NCBI GenBank assembly: GCA_963969495.1
Contig: OZ018327.1
Coordinates: forward strand, 36,895,282 to 36,959,281
Length of the DNA: 64,000 bases
DNA from: Ceratothoa steindachneri
Lineage: Eukaryota; Arthropoda; Malacostraca; Isopoda; Cymothoidae
Reading direction: 5' to 3'
A program made the position numbers and the translations under genes. Positions 11,082 through 21,587 of the stretch are shown here, in pieces (the first letter of the stretch is position 1; every line of letters begins with the position of its first letter). The notes under the pieces are model-generated. The model saw only the letters and a program-made list of their open reading frames with translations. It had not been told where the DNA came from and ran no database searches.

Positions 11082-13334
11082 TCAAGGAACCACCGTCTCC
11101 AAGCCACTCGCTCCACCTCGCGGCGTCAGCGAAGGGGCCGAAACTCCTTTGTTGCTGTCCTCCTTTCGGGGATCAGCTTTAGGAACCCCGGAAGATGGCC
11201 TAGCGACCATCTTCAGGGGTGTTCCTCCTGTGAGTCTAACGACTCGGTGGAGGCGCGTGGCCGTTTTGCCTTGCGGGAAACGGTCACGCTGGAGGAAGAA
11301 GGGGGGAGCCCTGGTTTTAGCCGGGGCTGGGTATGAACCCTTTTTGCCGCCAGCTTTACCAGGGGAGCGCCCGGGTTGGGTAGAGCCTGCAGAAGGGCTC
11401 GGAATGGGCGCGGAAACAACTGTGCTCGTTGGCCTGGATGGGCCAAGAGCAGAGGGTGCATTTCTAACTACTGAGGCATATGATGTCCCAGGCAGAGCCA
11501 GGCGCGCCAGGACCAAGTCCTTAGCTTCGCGGAATGAGAGTCTATCCTAGGCCTGAACGGCCAGGATTTCCTTCTCAAGGAGATATACACCACATTGCTT
11601 CAAAGAAGCAGGGTGCAGCTCTCCGCAATTGACACACTTGGCCACACACGATTTGGACTTATCGTGTGCGACCTTGGAGCAATTTACACAGACTTCGGGT
11701 GACCCCGACTTTGCACGTCTACATGAGCGATTCGTATGGCCGAAGCGGTGACAGTAATAGCACCGCCGCGGTAGCGGTAACAACCGGCACGCACCGACTC
11801 AGGGAGCTTGTCACAGTCGAACATGATGAAGAGTGTAGGGGTGGGTCTCGAGGCCCCTCCATGTTTTCTCATCACACATTCGACCTTGACCGCCCCATGG
11901 TCAGCCAGCTCTAGGGTGATGTCCTCAATGGAGTAGTCAATGAGTATCCTCGCATAAACTACTCCTTTCACAAAGTTCATGGCAGAGTGTGGCGTCACAC
12001 TCACCGGGGTGCCATGAAGTGTCCGAAGAGCACTTATCTTGGCCCCCTCGGCAGGATTCGCCACATTCGCCAGAAGGCTCCCATCCGAGAAACGGGTCAC
12101 CTTCAGCTCTCTACCCATTGCACTAGCTAATCCTCTCCTCTGATGGATCATGTTGCCCTTGGACAACATGCTGCCATCAGTGGAGCGAATAACGAGGAAG
12201 CGTTTGAAGCCAGCGGGTTCGAAAACGCCAGGTAACCTCTGAATGAAGGGCCCGATGTCATCGAGGCTCCGCCCTGTGCACTCTTGGTCTTAGTCTTAGT
12301 CAGGGGCTCTGAACACGGAAGGGTAGAGGGGCCGGATGTGCCAATCTTGGCTTGGTCGCCTACCAAAGTGGTAGCAGACCCATCTGTCCCCACAGATGGA
12401 GAGGAGCCCCGAGTCTTCTTTTTCTTTCTAGTCTTTTTCTTTTTTGGAGAGGAGGGCGGGGAATGAACCCGCTTCTCACCTCCGCCGGAAGAAGCCCCCA
12501 GGCCAGATGGACTGGCCTCAGCCAGGTCATTCTCTGAAATGGAGAAGGTCCTGGTAGTCGTGGGGACACCGGTCGGACAAGATCCCTCCCCTCCTTGTAC
12601 TGCTTCGGAAACCACAGCCGTTTGAGGAGGACCTTGCATCAGGGCGGATTCGGTGCTTGGCGCCGAGCCAGGATTACTCCCCATGGAAGGCCCTACCGTC
12701 TGAGGCTGGGTTTCCTCAAGGACCATGTCTATCTCAGGGGGGGCCTCCAGTTGGCCATCCCCCCCCCAAGACATGGCAGGTCCCATTGGCAGTATCGTCA
12801 CTAATCTTCTTTGGGGAGGCATGGGCCTTGACCCCGGCAAGGTTGAGTATTCTTGCCAGCAGGTCTTTTGAGGGAAGCGACTGAAGGGGCCTGGCTTCCC
12901 TCTCCCCCCTAAGGGGGTTTGCCCTACCGAGCTGCTTCGATGTGGAGCGGACGGCTAAGGGCTGCCTGCTGGCTTTCTTGGCAGTCCCCTTGGAAAGAAC
13001 AGAGGGGACTGCCGCTGGTAAAAGGGAGGCGCCCGAAAGCACCTCCAAAGAAGGGGGTGAGGGGGAGTCCCCTACACCCATAAGCGAAGGAGAGGAGTAA
13101 GCCTCCTCTAAGGTTAGAGATATATGGAGGGTCCCCTGAGCAAGCACAGGGGAGGGGAACCTCCATTTTTTTGCTGGAGCTGCCCAAGGGCGGCTCCGTC
13201 GATGTTATAGGGGAAGTTGGGGGTTGGACATGGTGACCCTCTTTTTGACACGGGATGCAATCGCGCATCACCTCTCGCAGTAGCTTGCACTGCGAGAGGT
13301 GCTTACAAGCCCGACAGGAGCCAGGCGCCGCCAT
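11082..13334 (-). pseudogene. I-group LINE ORF1 (gag-like, three zinc knuckles)
   Basis: A proline/serine-rich N-terminal region (from about 13334) is followed by a lysine-rich tract (about 12420), an RRM/gag-like domain (about 12130-11800) and three CCHC knuckles at 11780-11590: C-Y-Y-C-x4-H-x4-C, C-V-N-C-x4-H-x5-C and C-V-N-C-x3-H-x6-C. This knuckle trio is characteristic of I/Jockey ORF1 nucleic-acid chaperones. It is spread over at least four frames with frameshifts near 12850-13150, 12160 and 11780, plus a stop near 11549. N-terminal start uncertain. Confidence 0.8.
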
Positions 13335-13751
13335 TTAAGACCACCCCTCCCGCCTGGTGGCCTGGCAGTCCATCGGCATGGTGGCTCCACCTTGAACACG
13401 GCGTAAAAAATATATAGATTGTGAAGAGGAGAGGAAAAGGGATGTGAGGAAGGTATGGGTGGGGATAAAGCAGGTTGTTAAAAACCAACCACCCCAGACC
13501 GGAGCTCAGGGGTTAAGGAACATTGTCCCCTCCCCCCTCAGCCCCGATCCAGGACGGTTGACTTAAGAAGAAGGTCAGCATCTACCCTGTGAAATTAGAG
13601 GCTGACCATTGAATGTTGTGAGAGAGGTTGTATGAAAAGTGAGGAAACAAGTGTTTTGAAGGAAGGAGAAGAGGCTAAGCTGGGGTCGGATGGGGTGCTG
13701 AGTCCCATCAGCACGGCGGCCAGGATGGCAAATCGCCGCACCCCTTACGGG

Positions 13752-13766
13752 GCATGGTTTTAGAAA
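13752..13766. repeat. Right target-site duplication of the I-group LINE
   Basis: gcatggttttagaaa, identical to 7119-7133. CR1-A RT sequence resumes directly after it. Confidence 0.9.
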
Positions 13767-13918
13767 AGCTAGATCGTGTTTAACTTATTTACTGGATTTT
13801 ATGGATTATGTAACTAAAGAATTTAAATAGGGTTGAGAAAGTTGATGTGATCTACTTAGATTTCAGCAAAGCTTTTGATAAGGTTCCACATAGAAGACTA
13901 GTTCATAAATTAAAGCTG
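13767..13918 (+). pseudogene. CR1-A ORF2, middle part (RT palm)
   Basis: A 152-bp piece that continues CR1-A after the I-group LINE. It reads C-L-T-Y-L-L-D-F-M-D-Y-V-T-K and the catalytic block I-Y-L-D-F-S-K-A-F-D-K-V-P-H-R-R, ending in H-K-L-K-L. It is cut by the CR1-B insertion. The next CR1-A residues (G-I-C-G-K) are found at 21588. Confidence 0.85.
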
Positions 13919-13923
13919 CATGG

Positions 13924-14022
13924 CACCTTCCATCTCACACATCCTCCTCACATAATCATTCAGCCTGTCTCATGCGATTGGGCTGAATGATTATGTGAGG
14001 AGGATGTGTGAGATGGAAGGTG
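13924..14022. repeat. 42-bp perfect inverted repeat at the CR1-B 5' joint
   Basis: Arms 13924-13965 and 13981-14022 are exact reverse complements with a 15-nt loop. The right arm is sense CR1-B ORF1 sequence; the left arm is an inverted copy of it. It sits exactly where CR1-A RT stops and CR1-B begins. Confidence 0.9.
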
Positions 14023-14823
14023 TCATGTTTGTGGATGTGTGGGATAGGTTTTTTGGAATGAAAGAAATGTATGCAATGGATGGACTGCATTTGAGTAGGA
14101 GGGAGGTAGATGTGTTGTGGGAGGAGTATGATCGTGTTATTAGGTCTTTGCGGGCGGGAAACTAGATACTAATAGTGGTCAGGAAATTATGAGAGGACAT
14201 TATAGTACTGAAAGTAGAATGGACTTGGCAGATAACAGAAATAGGTTCCAAGGCGATAGAGGTGAGGTCATTCAGGTTTCAAGAGGTGCTTCAGGGATAG
14301 GGGGGTTAAATTGTTTCTATACAAATGCTCGTAGTCTTAGAAACAAGAAGGATGAGCTATTTAGTTATATTAGCAATGAGGATATAGATATATTATGTGT
14401 TACTGAATCATGGGTTAATGAAATAGAATTTAGTGACACTATAAGTGAATTTGATTTACAGGGCTATAATATGTACATTAGTCAAAGGACAGGTAGGATT
14501 GGTGGAGGAATAATTATCTATATAAAAAACAACATTGTTTCAAGTTTAAATACTTCAATAAAGCAGGATGGAGTTGAGTCACTTTGGATAGATATTAGGT
14601 ACAGTAAAAATAGAATGGTGCATTTGGAGCTTTTTACAGGCCACCTGGGCAGACTGATGATATGGATGAACTAATGATAAGGGAAATAAGTAAGGGATGT
14701 GAAACAGATGCAGTTATTATTGGGGACTTAAACTCTGTGGACTGGGAAAATATGATAGGTAGGGATAGAACAAGTGGCAGGTTCCTAGAATGCTTTGAGG
14801 ATAATTTTTTTAATCAATTTGTT
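13966..14823 (+). pseudogene. CR1-B, 5'-truncated: ORF1 end and ORF2 endonuclease start
   Basis: Begins inside the ORF1 esterase region (M-D-G-L-H-L-S at about 14080) and ends ORF1 at about 14165. ORF2 starts at 14189 and reads Y-T-N-A-R-S-L-R-N-K (about 14320), T-E-S-W-V-N-E and Y-I-S-Q-R, then shifts frame near 14640 and continues to G-D-L-N-S-V-D-W (about 14720). It is broken at 14823 by CR1-C and continues from about 19391. About 80% or less identical to CR1-A/C by eye, so it is a sister subfamily. Confidence 0.8.
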
Positions 14824-14849
14824 AACATAACATAACATAACATAATTTC

Positions 14850-14891
14850 ACGGATGACAAAAGCCACAAGGGCCTATCAAAGGTCATCCGT
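14850..14891 (-). repeat. CR1-C 3' UTR terminal stem-loop
   Basis: Arms acggatgac (14850-14858) and gtcatccgt (14883-14891) form a 9-bp stem just inside the pentanucleotide tail. The equivalent stem in CR1-A is at 22788-22829. Confidence 0.75.
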
Positions 14892-15127
14892 ATCCATCAA
14901 ATCCCACCCACATAATGCATCCATAGAATTTTGTCAGATCATGCATCTACAATATACAATTTAACAATCCATAGAAATGTCCAACCATGCATCTACAATA
15001 TATAATTTAAAGCCTCCATAGGAGTCTGTCAAAAACAAAATCAAAGTCCCCCAAAATATACAATAAAAAGAAACTGCATCCACAGGAATAAGTCAAGAAA
15101 CATATCCACATACCAAAAAGTAAGAAA

Positions 15128-18068
15128 TTAACCCTCCATCCCCATATAATCATCCAATCTGCGCTTGAAAACATTCAAGTTTGGGCTGTTTACAGTCTCA
15201 GGTGGCAAACTATTCCAATAATCCACCACTCTGTTAGTGAAAAAATATTTTCTAACATCCAGTCTGCACCTATGTTTTTTAATCTTTAAGTGGTGGCCTC
15301 TAGTTCTATTACTACCTTCTAACTCAAATAACTTGCTGAAATCCAATTTATCCATCCCAGAAAAGATTTTAAAAAGCTCAATCATATCTCCCCTTACACA
15401 CCTTCTTTCAAATGAAAACAGTATTTAATACCCTCAGCCTATCTTCATATTCAAGGTGCTTCAGGGATGGTATTATTTTTGTTGCCCTCCTTTGTACTGA
15501 CTCTAATAAGTATATATCATGTCTAAAATGTGGTGACCATGCCTGTATGCAGCACTCTAAATGTGGCCTGACATAAGAGTTGTATAGTTTAAGGATTACC
15601 TCCTTACTCTTGTAGCTAACATTTCTTTTAATGTAACCTAGCACCCTATTTGCTCTATTTTTTGCCTCAATACACTGCTTTGAAAATTTCAGTGACCTAT
15701 CTACTACTATTCCTAAGTCCTTCTCATCTTCAACTGAATTAAGCCAATAGCTAAATTCCCTATTATCTCTCCCCATGTTAATAACTTTGCATTTATTAAG
15801 GTTAAAAGTCATCTGCCACTTCTGAGCCCAAGCTAACAACTTATTTAAGTTACCCTGCACTTTAAAGCTACCCTGCACTTTAAAGCTACCCTCAACCTCT
15901 TGAGGGTAGCTTTAAAGTGTCATCACCAAAAATTGACACTTTGCTATTTACACCTTGCCCAAGATCATTTACATAGATTATAAATAATAAAGGGCCTAAA
16001 ACTGATCCCTGAGGTACGCCACTAATAACATTCCTCCACTCTGACCTCACTCCATTCAGTACAACTCTCTGTTTCCTATTTTTCAGCCATTCAGTTATCC
16101 AATTTAAAATGTTCCCACATATCCCAAGCAGCTTTAATTTATAAACTAGTCTTCTATGTGGAACCTTATCAAAAGCTTTGGTGAAATCTAAGTAGATCAC
16201 ATCAACTTTCTCACCCCTATCTAACTCTTTAGTTACATAATCCATAAAATCCAGTAAATTAGTTAAACACGATCGACCTTTTCTAAAACCACGCTGAGCA
16301 TCATTAATTAACCTGCTACTCTCTAGATGATCAGAAATTCCCTTCTTAACTGTATTCTCAAGAATTTTACAGACTATAGAAGTTAAGCTTACCGGTCTAA
16401 AGTTATTTGGATCATCTTTGCTTCCCTTTTTAAAAATTGGCACTACATTTGCCAATTTCCAATCATTTGGTATTTCTCCAGACTCTAATGATCTAATAAA
16501 TATCTTCTCAAGAGCTACTGCAATACTTTCTACACCTTCTTTGAGTATCCTAGAATGAATGTTGTCAGGGCCAGATGCCTTACTAGTATTTAACTCCATT
16601 ATAAGCCCTTTAATTTCTTCTCTGTCTATATTAATAGAATTTATCACTACTTCCCTTGACCTAGAATTATCATCAATTAGTCTAACTGGTTTCTCTTCTG
16701 TGAATACTGAAGCAAAATGATCATTAAGGACCTCTACTATTTCCTCATCAGATTCTTTCAAAACCCCTTCATATTTAATAGGCCCTATTTTAGCACTGTT
16801 AGATTTATTATTGATTCTATAATAGCTAAAGAATTTTTTCAGATCTTTATTATTATTTTTAGCTAAATTAATTTCTGCTGTCCTTTTGGTCTTCTTTATA
16901 ATCTTATTTAGTTCATTTCTGGTTGACCTATAATGGTTTAAATTATCTAAACTATTCTCACTTTGTAATCTCTGGTATGCCCTTTTTTTCTCTGAAACTT
17001 TATTAGCTATTTCTTGATTCCACCATAATGGTTTCCTACATTTCTTCCTAATAGACTTCATCGGGATACACTGTTCCTGAACCATGTTTAATATAGTCTT
17101 AAAAATATCCCACATCTCATAAGTATTCTTTCCATGGAATTCTATATCCCACCTAATCTGATTTAGCATGCTGCGTAATTTATTGTAATCTCCCCTATAA
17201 AAATTTTGAATTTTTGTGGAGTTTGTTGTTGTTCTACCCTTAACTATTTGCAAATTAAACCTAACCATCTGATGATCACTGTTTCCCAATGATTCCCCTA
17301 CACTCAATCCTTGAACTAAGTGATGATCATTTGAAAGAATTAGATCTAATATATTTGCACCCCTTGTTGGCTTATTAACAAATTGGGTCAAAAAGTTATC
17401 TTCAAAACACTCCATAAACTTACAACTTGCTCTATCTCTTCCTATCATATTTTCCCAGTCTACAGAAGTTAAATTAAAGTCACCCAGAATAACTGTATCT
17501 TCTTTGCATCCTTTACTTATTTCCCTAATCATTAACTCATCGATACAATCAGTCTGTCCTGGTGGTCTATAAAAAGCTCCCAAGTGTATTTTCTTATTTT
17601 TACCAACCTTAATATCTATCCATAATGATTCGCCTTTCCTTGCTTTATAGAGTTATTTAGATTTGAAGAAATGCTATTTCTGATATAAATAATCAACCCA
17701 CCACCAGTCCTATCTCTCCTTTGACTAATTTACATAGTATAACCTTCTAGTTCAAATTCACTGACATTATCATTAAATATATTTTCATTAACCCATGATT
17801 CAACTATACATATTATATCTATATCTTCATGAATGATATAACTAAATAATTCATCCCTCTTATTTCTAAGACTACGAGCATTTGTGTAAAGACAACTCAG
17901 CCCACCTATTCCTGAAGCACCTGAGGGCCTATCTCCTCTGCATCTCCTTTCTCTCCTTCCCTTACCACTATCACTACTCAAGTAATTTAACCCTAAAGCA
18001 CTTCCATTAGCCTGCTTACCTTCTACAAATCTGTGTTTGCTTCCTTTCCCTGCCTTACTTTGAGCCAT
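15128..18068 (-). pseudogene. CR1-C ORF2 (endonuclease and reverse transcriptase)
   Basis: Starts at 18068 (M-A-Q-S-K-A-G-K). Endonuclease: Y-T-N-A-R-S-L-R-N-K (about 17880), G-D-F-N-L-T-S-V-D-W (about 17490) and N-S-D-H-Q-M-V (about 17270). RT: K-A-S-G-P-D-N-I (about 16570), F-R-P-V-S-L-T-S (about 16400), Y-L-D-F-T-K-A-F-D-K-V-P-H (about 16180), G-V-P-Q-G-S-V-L-G-P (about 16000) and the active-site box, which reads F-G-D-D where this family has F-A-D-D. A TAG near 17730 and frame changes near 17600, 15880 and 15400 break it. The segment right after F-G-D-D is replaced by an inverted duplication (15876-15919). The long central frame (563 codons) suggests a young copy. Confidence 0.9.
15851..15919. 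repeat. Tandem plus fold-back duplication inside CR1-C RT
   Basis: taccctgcactttaaagc occurs twice in tandem (15851-15868, 15869-15886). cactttaaagctaccctcaa (15876-15895) is then the exact reverse complement of 15900-15919, with a 4-nt spacer. CR1-A at 21790-21850 has the simple arrangement, so this is a rearrangement private to CR1-C. Confidence 0.9.
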
Positions 18069-18094
18069 TAAATTTCCCTGACCACTATAAAAAC

Positions 18095-19112
18095 CTAGTT
18101 TCCCGCCTCTAAAGACCTAATAACACTATCTAATTCCCGCCACAAAACCTCAACCCCATCTCGGCTCAGATGGAGTCCATCCATCGCATACAAACCCTTA
18201 TTCCCATAAAACCCACTCCAAACATCTACAAACACCAATCCTGACTCCTGGCACAAACCTTTCACATATTCATTCAACCCCATTGCACGAGACAACCATT
18301 CCATCCCCACATCCATTCTCGGAAGCACACCTGAAACAACACCTTTTACTCTACTTTCACACATCCTTTCAATCAGCCTTTTATACCGCTGTCGTAACTC
18401 ACAAGTACCCACCTTCTTTACATCGTTTACTCCGACATGTGTAATCACAACTGCTTCTCTCTCACACCCAGACACCAACCTATCATACCTCTCACACACA
18501 TCATTTACACCAGCACCCGGCAGACAAACTCTCACTCCCTTCCATTTACTTTCACTCAACTTCCTATCTAAATACCTAATCTGAGAGTCACCCATCACAA
18601 TCACCTCAGTCATTCTCCTATTCTCTCTAGGCCTAGTATTACCCTCCCTCTTGCTCTCACTCATTCGACCTATTCTACTTTCAGGCACGGCCACACCAGA
18701 CAAATCTCTTTCAAATTCTTCCTCTCTAAGGGCATCAAATCTGTTAGTTAGCCTAACAGGTTCCATGTCCCTCTCATTCACACACCTAACCTGTCCTAAC
18801 TTATCTATTCTGTTCACTTTCACCCACCACTTATCATCACTTACTGCTTTCTCTCCAGTCCCTGTTCTAGGCCTAACTTCCTCCCTCCTGGTCCCCAATC
18901 TGACTCTTCAAACATACACTTGCATCTCTTCTCACTTCAGACACTAAATCGTTCAGTCTCGAGCATTCCGCACGTAATCGACTCACCTCCTCAGTCAAAG
19001 CACATACACGGCACTCAGACACATTCACTCTCCTCTCTACACCACAGAAATCGCACACTACATACACACTACTTTCAAAAGGCATACTCTCTACATCCAA
19101 ACAGTCAGCCAT
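18095..19112 (-). pseudogene. CR1-C ORF1 (coiled-coil plus SGNH esterase-like), one frameshift
   Basis: Start chosen at M-A-D-C-L-D-V-E (19112), which matches CR1-A; the upstream Met at 19181 lies in the 5' UTR. An N-terminal Cys cluster (C-D-F-C-G...C-R-V-C) precedes a leucine-rich coiled coil. The SGNH-like domain has V-M-G-D-S-Q-I-R (block I, about 18600), T-H-V-G-V-N-D-V (block III-like, about 18440) and M-D-G-L-H-L-S (block V, about 18180). A +1 shift near 18890 (one extra G compared with CR1-A) separates the N-terminus from a clean 267-codon frame. Role in CR1/L2 elements: ORF1 partner of the retrotransposition RNP; the esterase substrate is unknown. Confidence 0.85.
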
Positions 19113-19390
19113 ACTTAAACAAGAACAATAATAGAAACAAAAACTTACGAAACAACAAGAATTTGACCCAAATTTGTGCACGCAAGTTTAAAACCTGCTA
19201 ATCAAGATGGCCACCAAAGTAAACAAAAGTCACTTTCACCAAAACAAAATAACCACAATTTAACTTTGTTATATTAACCAAATATATGATCTAATAACTT
19301 AATATTTATGTTTACTATGTCACACACCAAAGTATAGCAAAAAATCAAAATATTCTGAGAGCTCTACAAAACATGTGCTACCTGTTCGAA

Positions 19391-21256
19391 GGTCAGTCGA
19401 CGGGGAACAATTTATTAGATTTAGTACTTTCTAACAGTGATGATTTAGTTCAAGAATTGAGTTAAATAAGATTATAAAGAAGAACAAAAGGGTGTCAGAA
19501 ATTAAATTAGCTCAGGATAGCAACAAAGATCCTAGAAAGTTCTTTAGTTACTATAAAATTAATAATAAGTCTGGCAGAGTTAAAATAGGGCCTATCAAAT
19601 ATGAAGGGGTTGTGAGAGAAACTGATGAAGAAATAGTTGAGGTACTAAATGGTCATTTTGCATCAGTATTTACAAAGGAGAAACTAAATAGTCTTATGTA
19701 TAGTACTCATGAGTCAGGGAAAGAGGTGTTTACTACCATTAGTGTGGATTGAAGGACGATAAAAGGACTAATAGGTGAGTTAGATACTACCAAAGCCTCC
19801 GGCCCTGATAATATTCATTCTAGGATACTTAAAGAAGGGGTAGAAAGTATCTCAATAGCTCTGGAGAAGTTGTATACTAGGTCACTGGAATATGGAGAAA
19901 TACCCGATGATTGGAAGAGAGCGAATGTAGTCCCCATTTTCAAAAAGGGTAGTAAAGAGGATCCAAATAACTTTAGACCGGTTAGCCTAACTCCTGTAGT
20001 CTGTAAAATTCTTGAGAAAATAGTTAAAAAAGGGATTTGCCAACATCTAGAGAGGAAGGGGTTAATCAGTGATGCTCAGTATGGGTTTAGATCAGGTAGA
20101 TCATGTTTGACTAATTTACTAGACTTTCTGGAGTTTGTAACAGATCAAGCAGATAAGGGAGAGAATGTAGATATAATTTACTTAGATTTTAGTAAAGCAT
20201 TTTATAAGGTACCACATAGGAGACTAGTTCATAAATTAAAAATGATTGGGATATGTGGGGGTGTTTCAAATTGGATAGCTGAGTGGCTGAAAGACAGGAA
20301 GCAAAGGGTAGTGCTAAATGGTGTAGTCAGAGTGGAGGGATGTTATCAGTGGGGTTCCTCAGGGATCAGTTCTCGGTCCATTATTATTTGTCATCTATAT
20401 AAACGATCTTGGGGAGGCAGTTAATAATAAAGTGTCAATTTTTGCGGAAGATAACAAATTAGCAGCTGTAGTTAAAGATATTGATGATAATTTTAAAGTG
20501 CAGGGGGATTTAAATAAATTGTTATCCTGGGCACATAAGTGGCAAATGACTTTCAACCTTGATAAGTGCAAAGTTATTAACTTGGGAAAAGATAATAGAG
20601 AATTTAACTATGAAATGGATGGGCATTGGCTGAGCTCAGTAGAGGATGAGAAAGATCTACGAGTAGTAATAGATAAGTCATTAAGGTTTTCTAAGCAGTG
20701 TATTGAAGCAAGAAATAGGGCAAATAGAGTGCTGGGTTTCATTAAGAGAAATATCAGTTACAAAAGTAAGGAGGTTATTCTTAAACTCTATAACTCTTAT
20801 GTTAGGCCACATCTAGAGTACTGTATGCAGGCATGGTCCCCACATTTTAGATATGATATTAACCTTTTCGAGTCAGTTCAACGGAGGGCAACAAAGATTA
20901 TTCCTTCCCTGAGGCACCTTGAATATATAGATAGACTGAGGGTATTAAATATGTTCTTGTTCGAAAGGAGGTGTGTGAGAGGAGATATGATTGAGCTCTT
21001 TAAAAAAATTTCTGGGATAGATAAATTGGATGTTAGCAAGTTTTTTGAGTTAGATGATGGAAATCGGACTAGAGGTCACCACTTGAAAATTAAAAAGCAA
21101 GGGTGTAGGTTGCATTTAAGAAAATATTTTTTCACCAATAGAGTGGTAGACTACTGGAACAAATTGCCGCGGAGGGTAGTAGGTAGTCCAAATTTAAATG
21201 TATTTAAGAGTAGGTTGGATGAGTTTATGGGGAGGGAAGGTTGTGATGGTTCCTAA
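19391..21256 (+). pseudogene. CR1-B ORF2, second part (endonuclease remnant, RT)
   Basis: Resumes at N-N-L-L-D-L-V-L-S-N (about 19402), then jumps near 19455 straight to N-K-I-I-K-K. The S-D-H catalytic block and about 450 bp of linker seen in CR1-C are missing. RT blocks: K-A-S-G-P-D-N-I (about 19790), F-R-P-V-S-L-T-P, Y-L-D-F-S-K-A-F-Y-K-V-P-H (about 20180, second Asp of the block changed to Tyr) and F-A-E-D (about 20440) in place of F-A-D-D. The last 274 codons (20432-21256) form an open frame with the R-P-H-L-E-Y-C thumb motif. The mutated active site and deleted nuclease make this copy inactive. Confidence 0.85.
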
Positions 21257-21587
21257 GTTTTGTATATATCAATATTGTTTGTATATATCTATAGCTGCAT
21301 GATTTAGTTCTTGACAAGCCTTAATTGGTGATACCCTTGTTTCTGGACGCAATCCTCAGGATGTAGTTTTCCTGGGAGTTTGGGTGCTTTAAAAAAGAGG
21401 CCATTTGACTCGGATGACCTATGATGAGACCTTGTGTCTTTTGTCATCTGTTATATTATATTGTGGGGGACTTTGATTTTGTCTTTCCCTGGTGATGGTG
21501 CTTTTTGTGGCTGGGTTTTGACGGATGCAGATGACCTTTGATAGGCCCTTGTAGCTTTTGTCATCCGTGAAATTATGTTATGTTATG
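21257..21587 (+). repeat. CR1-B 3' UTR and (ttatg) tail
   Basis: Contains 'gatgacctttgataggcccttgt' style sequence (21525-21552) followed by gtcatccgtgaaattatg and a short ttatg repeat (21560-21587). A degraded duplicate of the same end lies at 21400-21470, so the 3' UTR is partly doubled. Confidence 0.75.

Larger units (their letters stand above)
7134..13751 (-). mobile_element. I-group LINE, apparently full length, inserted into CR1-A
   Basis: A 6.6 kb GC-richer block, strikingly different in base composition from its AT-rich surroundings. On the minus strand it has a 5' UTR, an ORF1 with zinc knuckles, an ORF2 with endonuclease, RT and RNase H, a 3' UTR, and an A-rich tail (T-rich on the + strand, 7134-7150). 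It is flanked by a perfect 15-bp target duplication. The first bases (minus strand) are the palindrome ccccgtaagggg. Both ORFs carry frameshifts or stops, so this copy is dead, though structurally complete. Confidence 0.9.
14824..19263 (-). mobile_element. CR1-C, near full-length CR1-group LINE (minus strand)
   Basis: Contains, on the minus strand, 5' UTR (19263-19113), ORF1, ORF2 and a 3' UTR that ends in a pentanucleotide repeat (ttatg)n at 14824-14846. It is inserted in CR1-B: CR1-B endonuclease sequence stops at 'caatttgtta' on the left and resumes near 19391. 19264-19390 is AT-rich sequence of unclear origin, perhaps further 5' UTR. No obvious target duplication is seen. Confidence 0.85.

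Noticed and set aside
11082..11550. Long + strand open frames opposite the I-group LINE (10942-11550 and others)
   Set aside because: Shadows of GC-rich minus-strand LINE coding DNA; no motif on the + strand.
14822..14846. Short tandem repeat 'cataa' as a possible CRISPR or satellite
   Set aside because: It is the (ttatg) 3' tail of CR1-C, also seen at the ends of CR1-A and CR1-B.
18095..18898. Host GDSL/SGNH esterase gene
   Set aside because: The frame is ORF1 of a CR1-group LINE, with ORF2 directly downstream and sister copies at 4346-5370 and 13966-14165.
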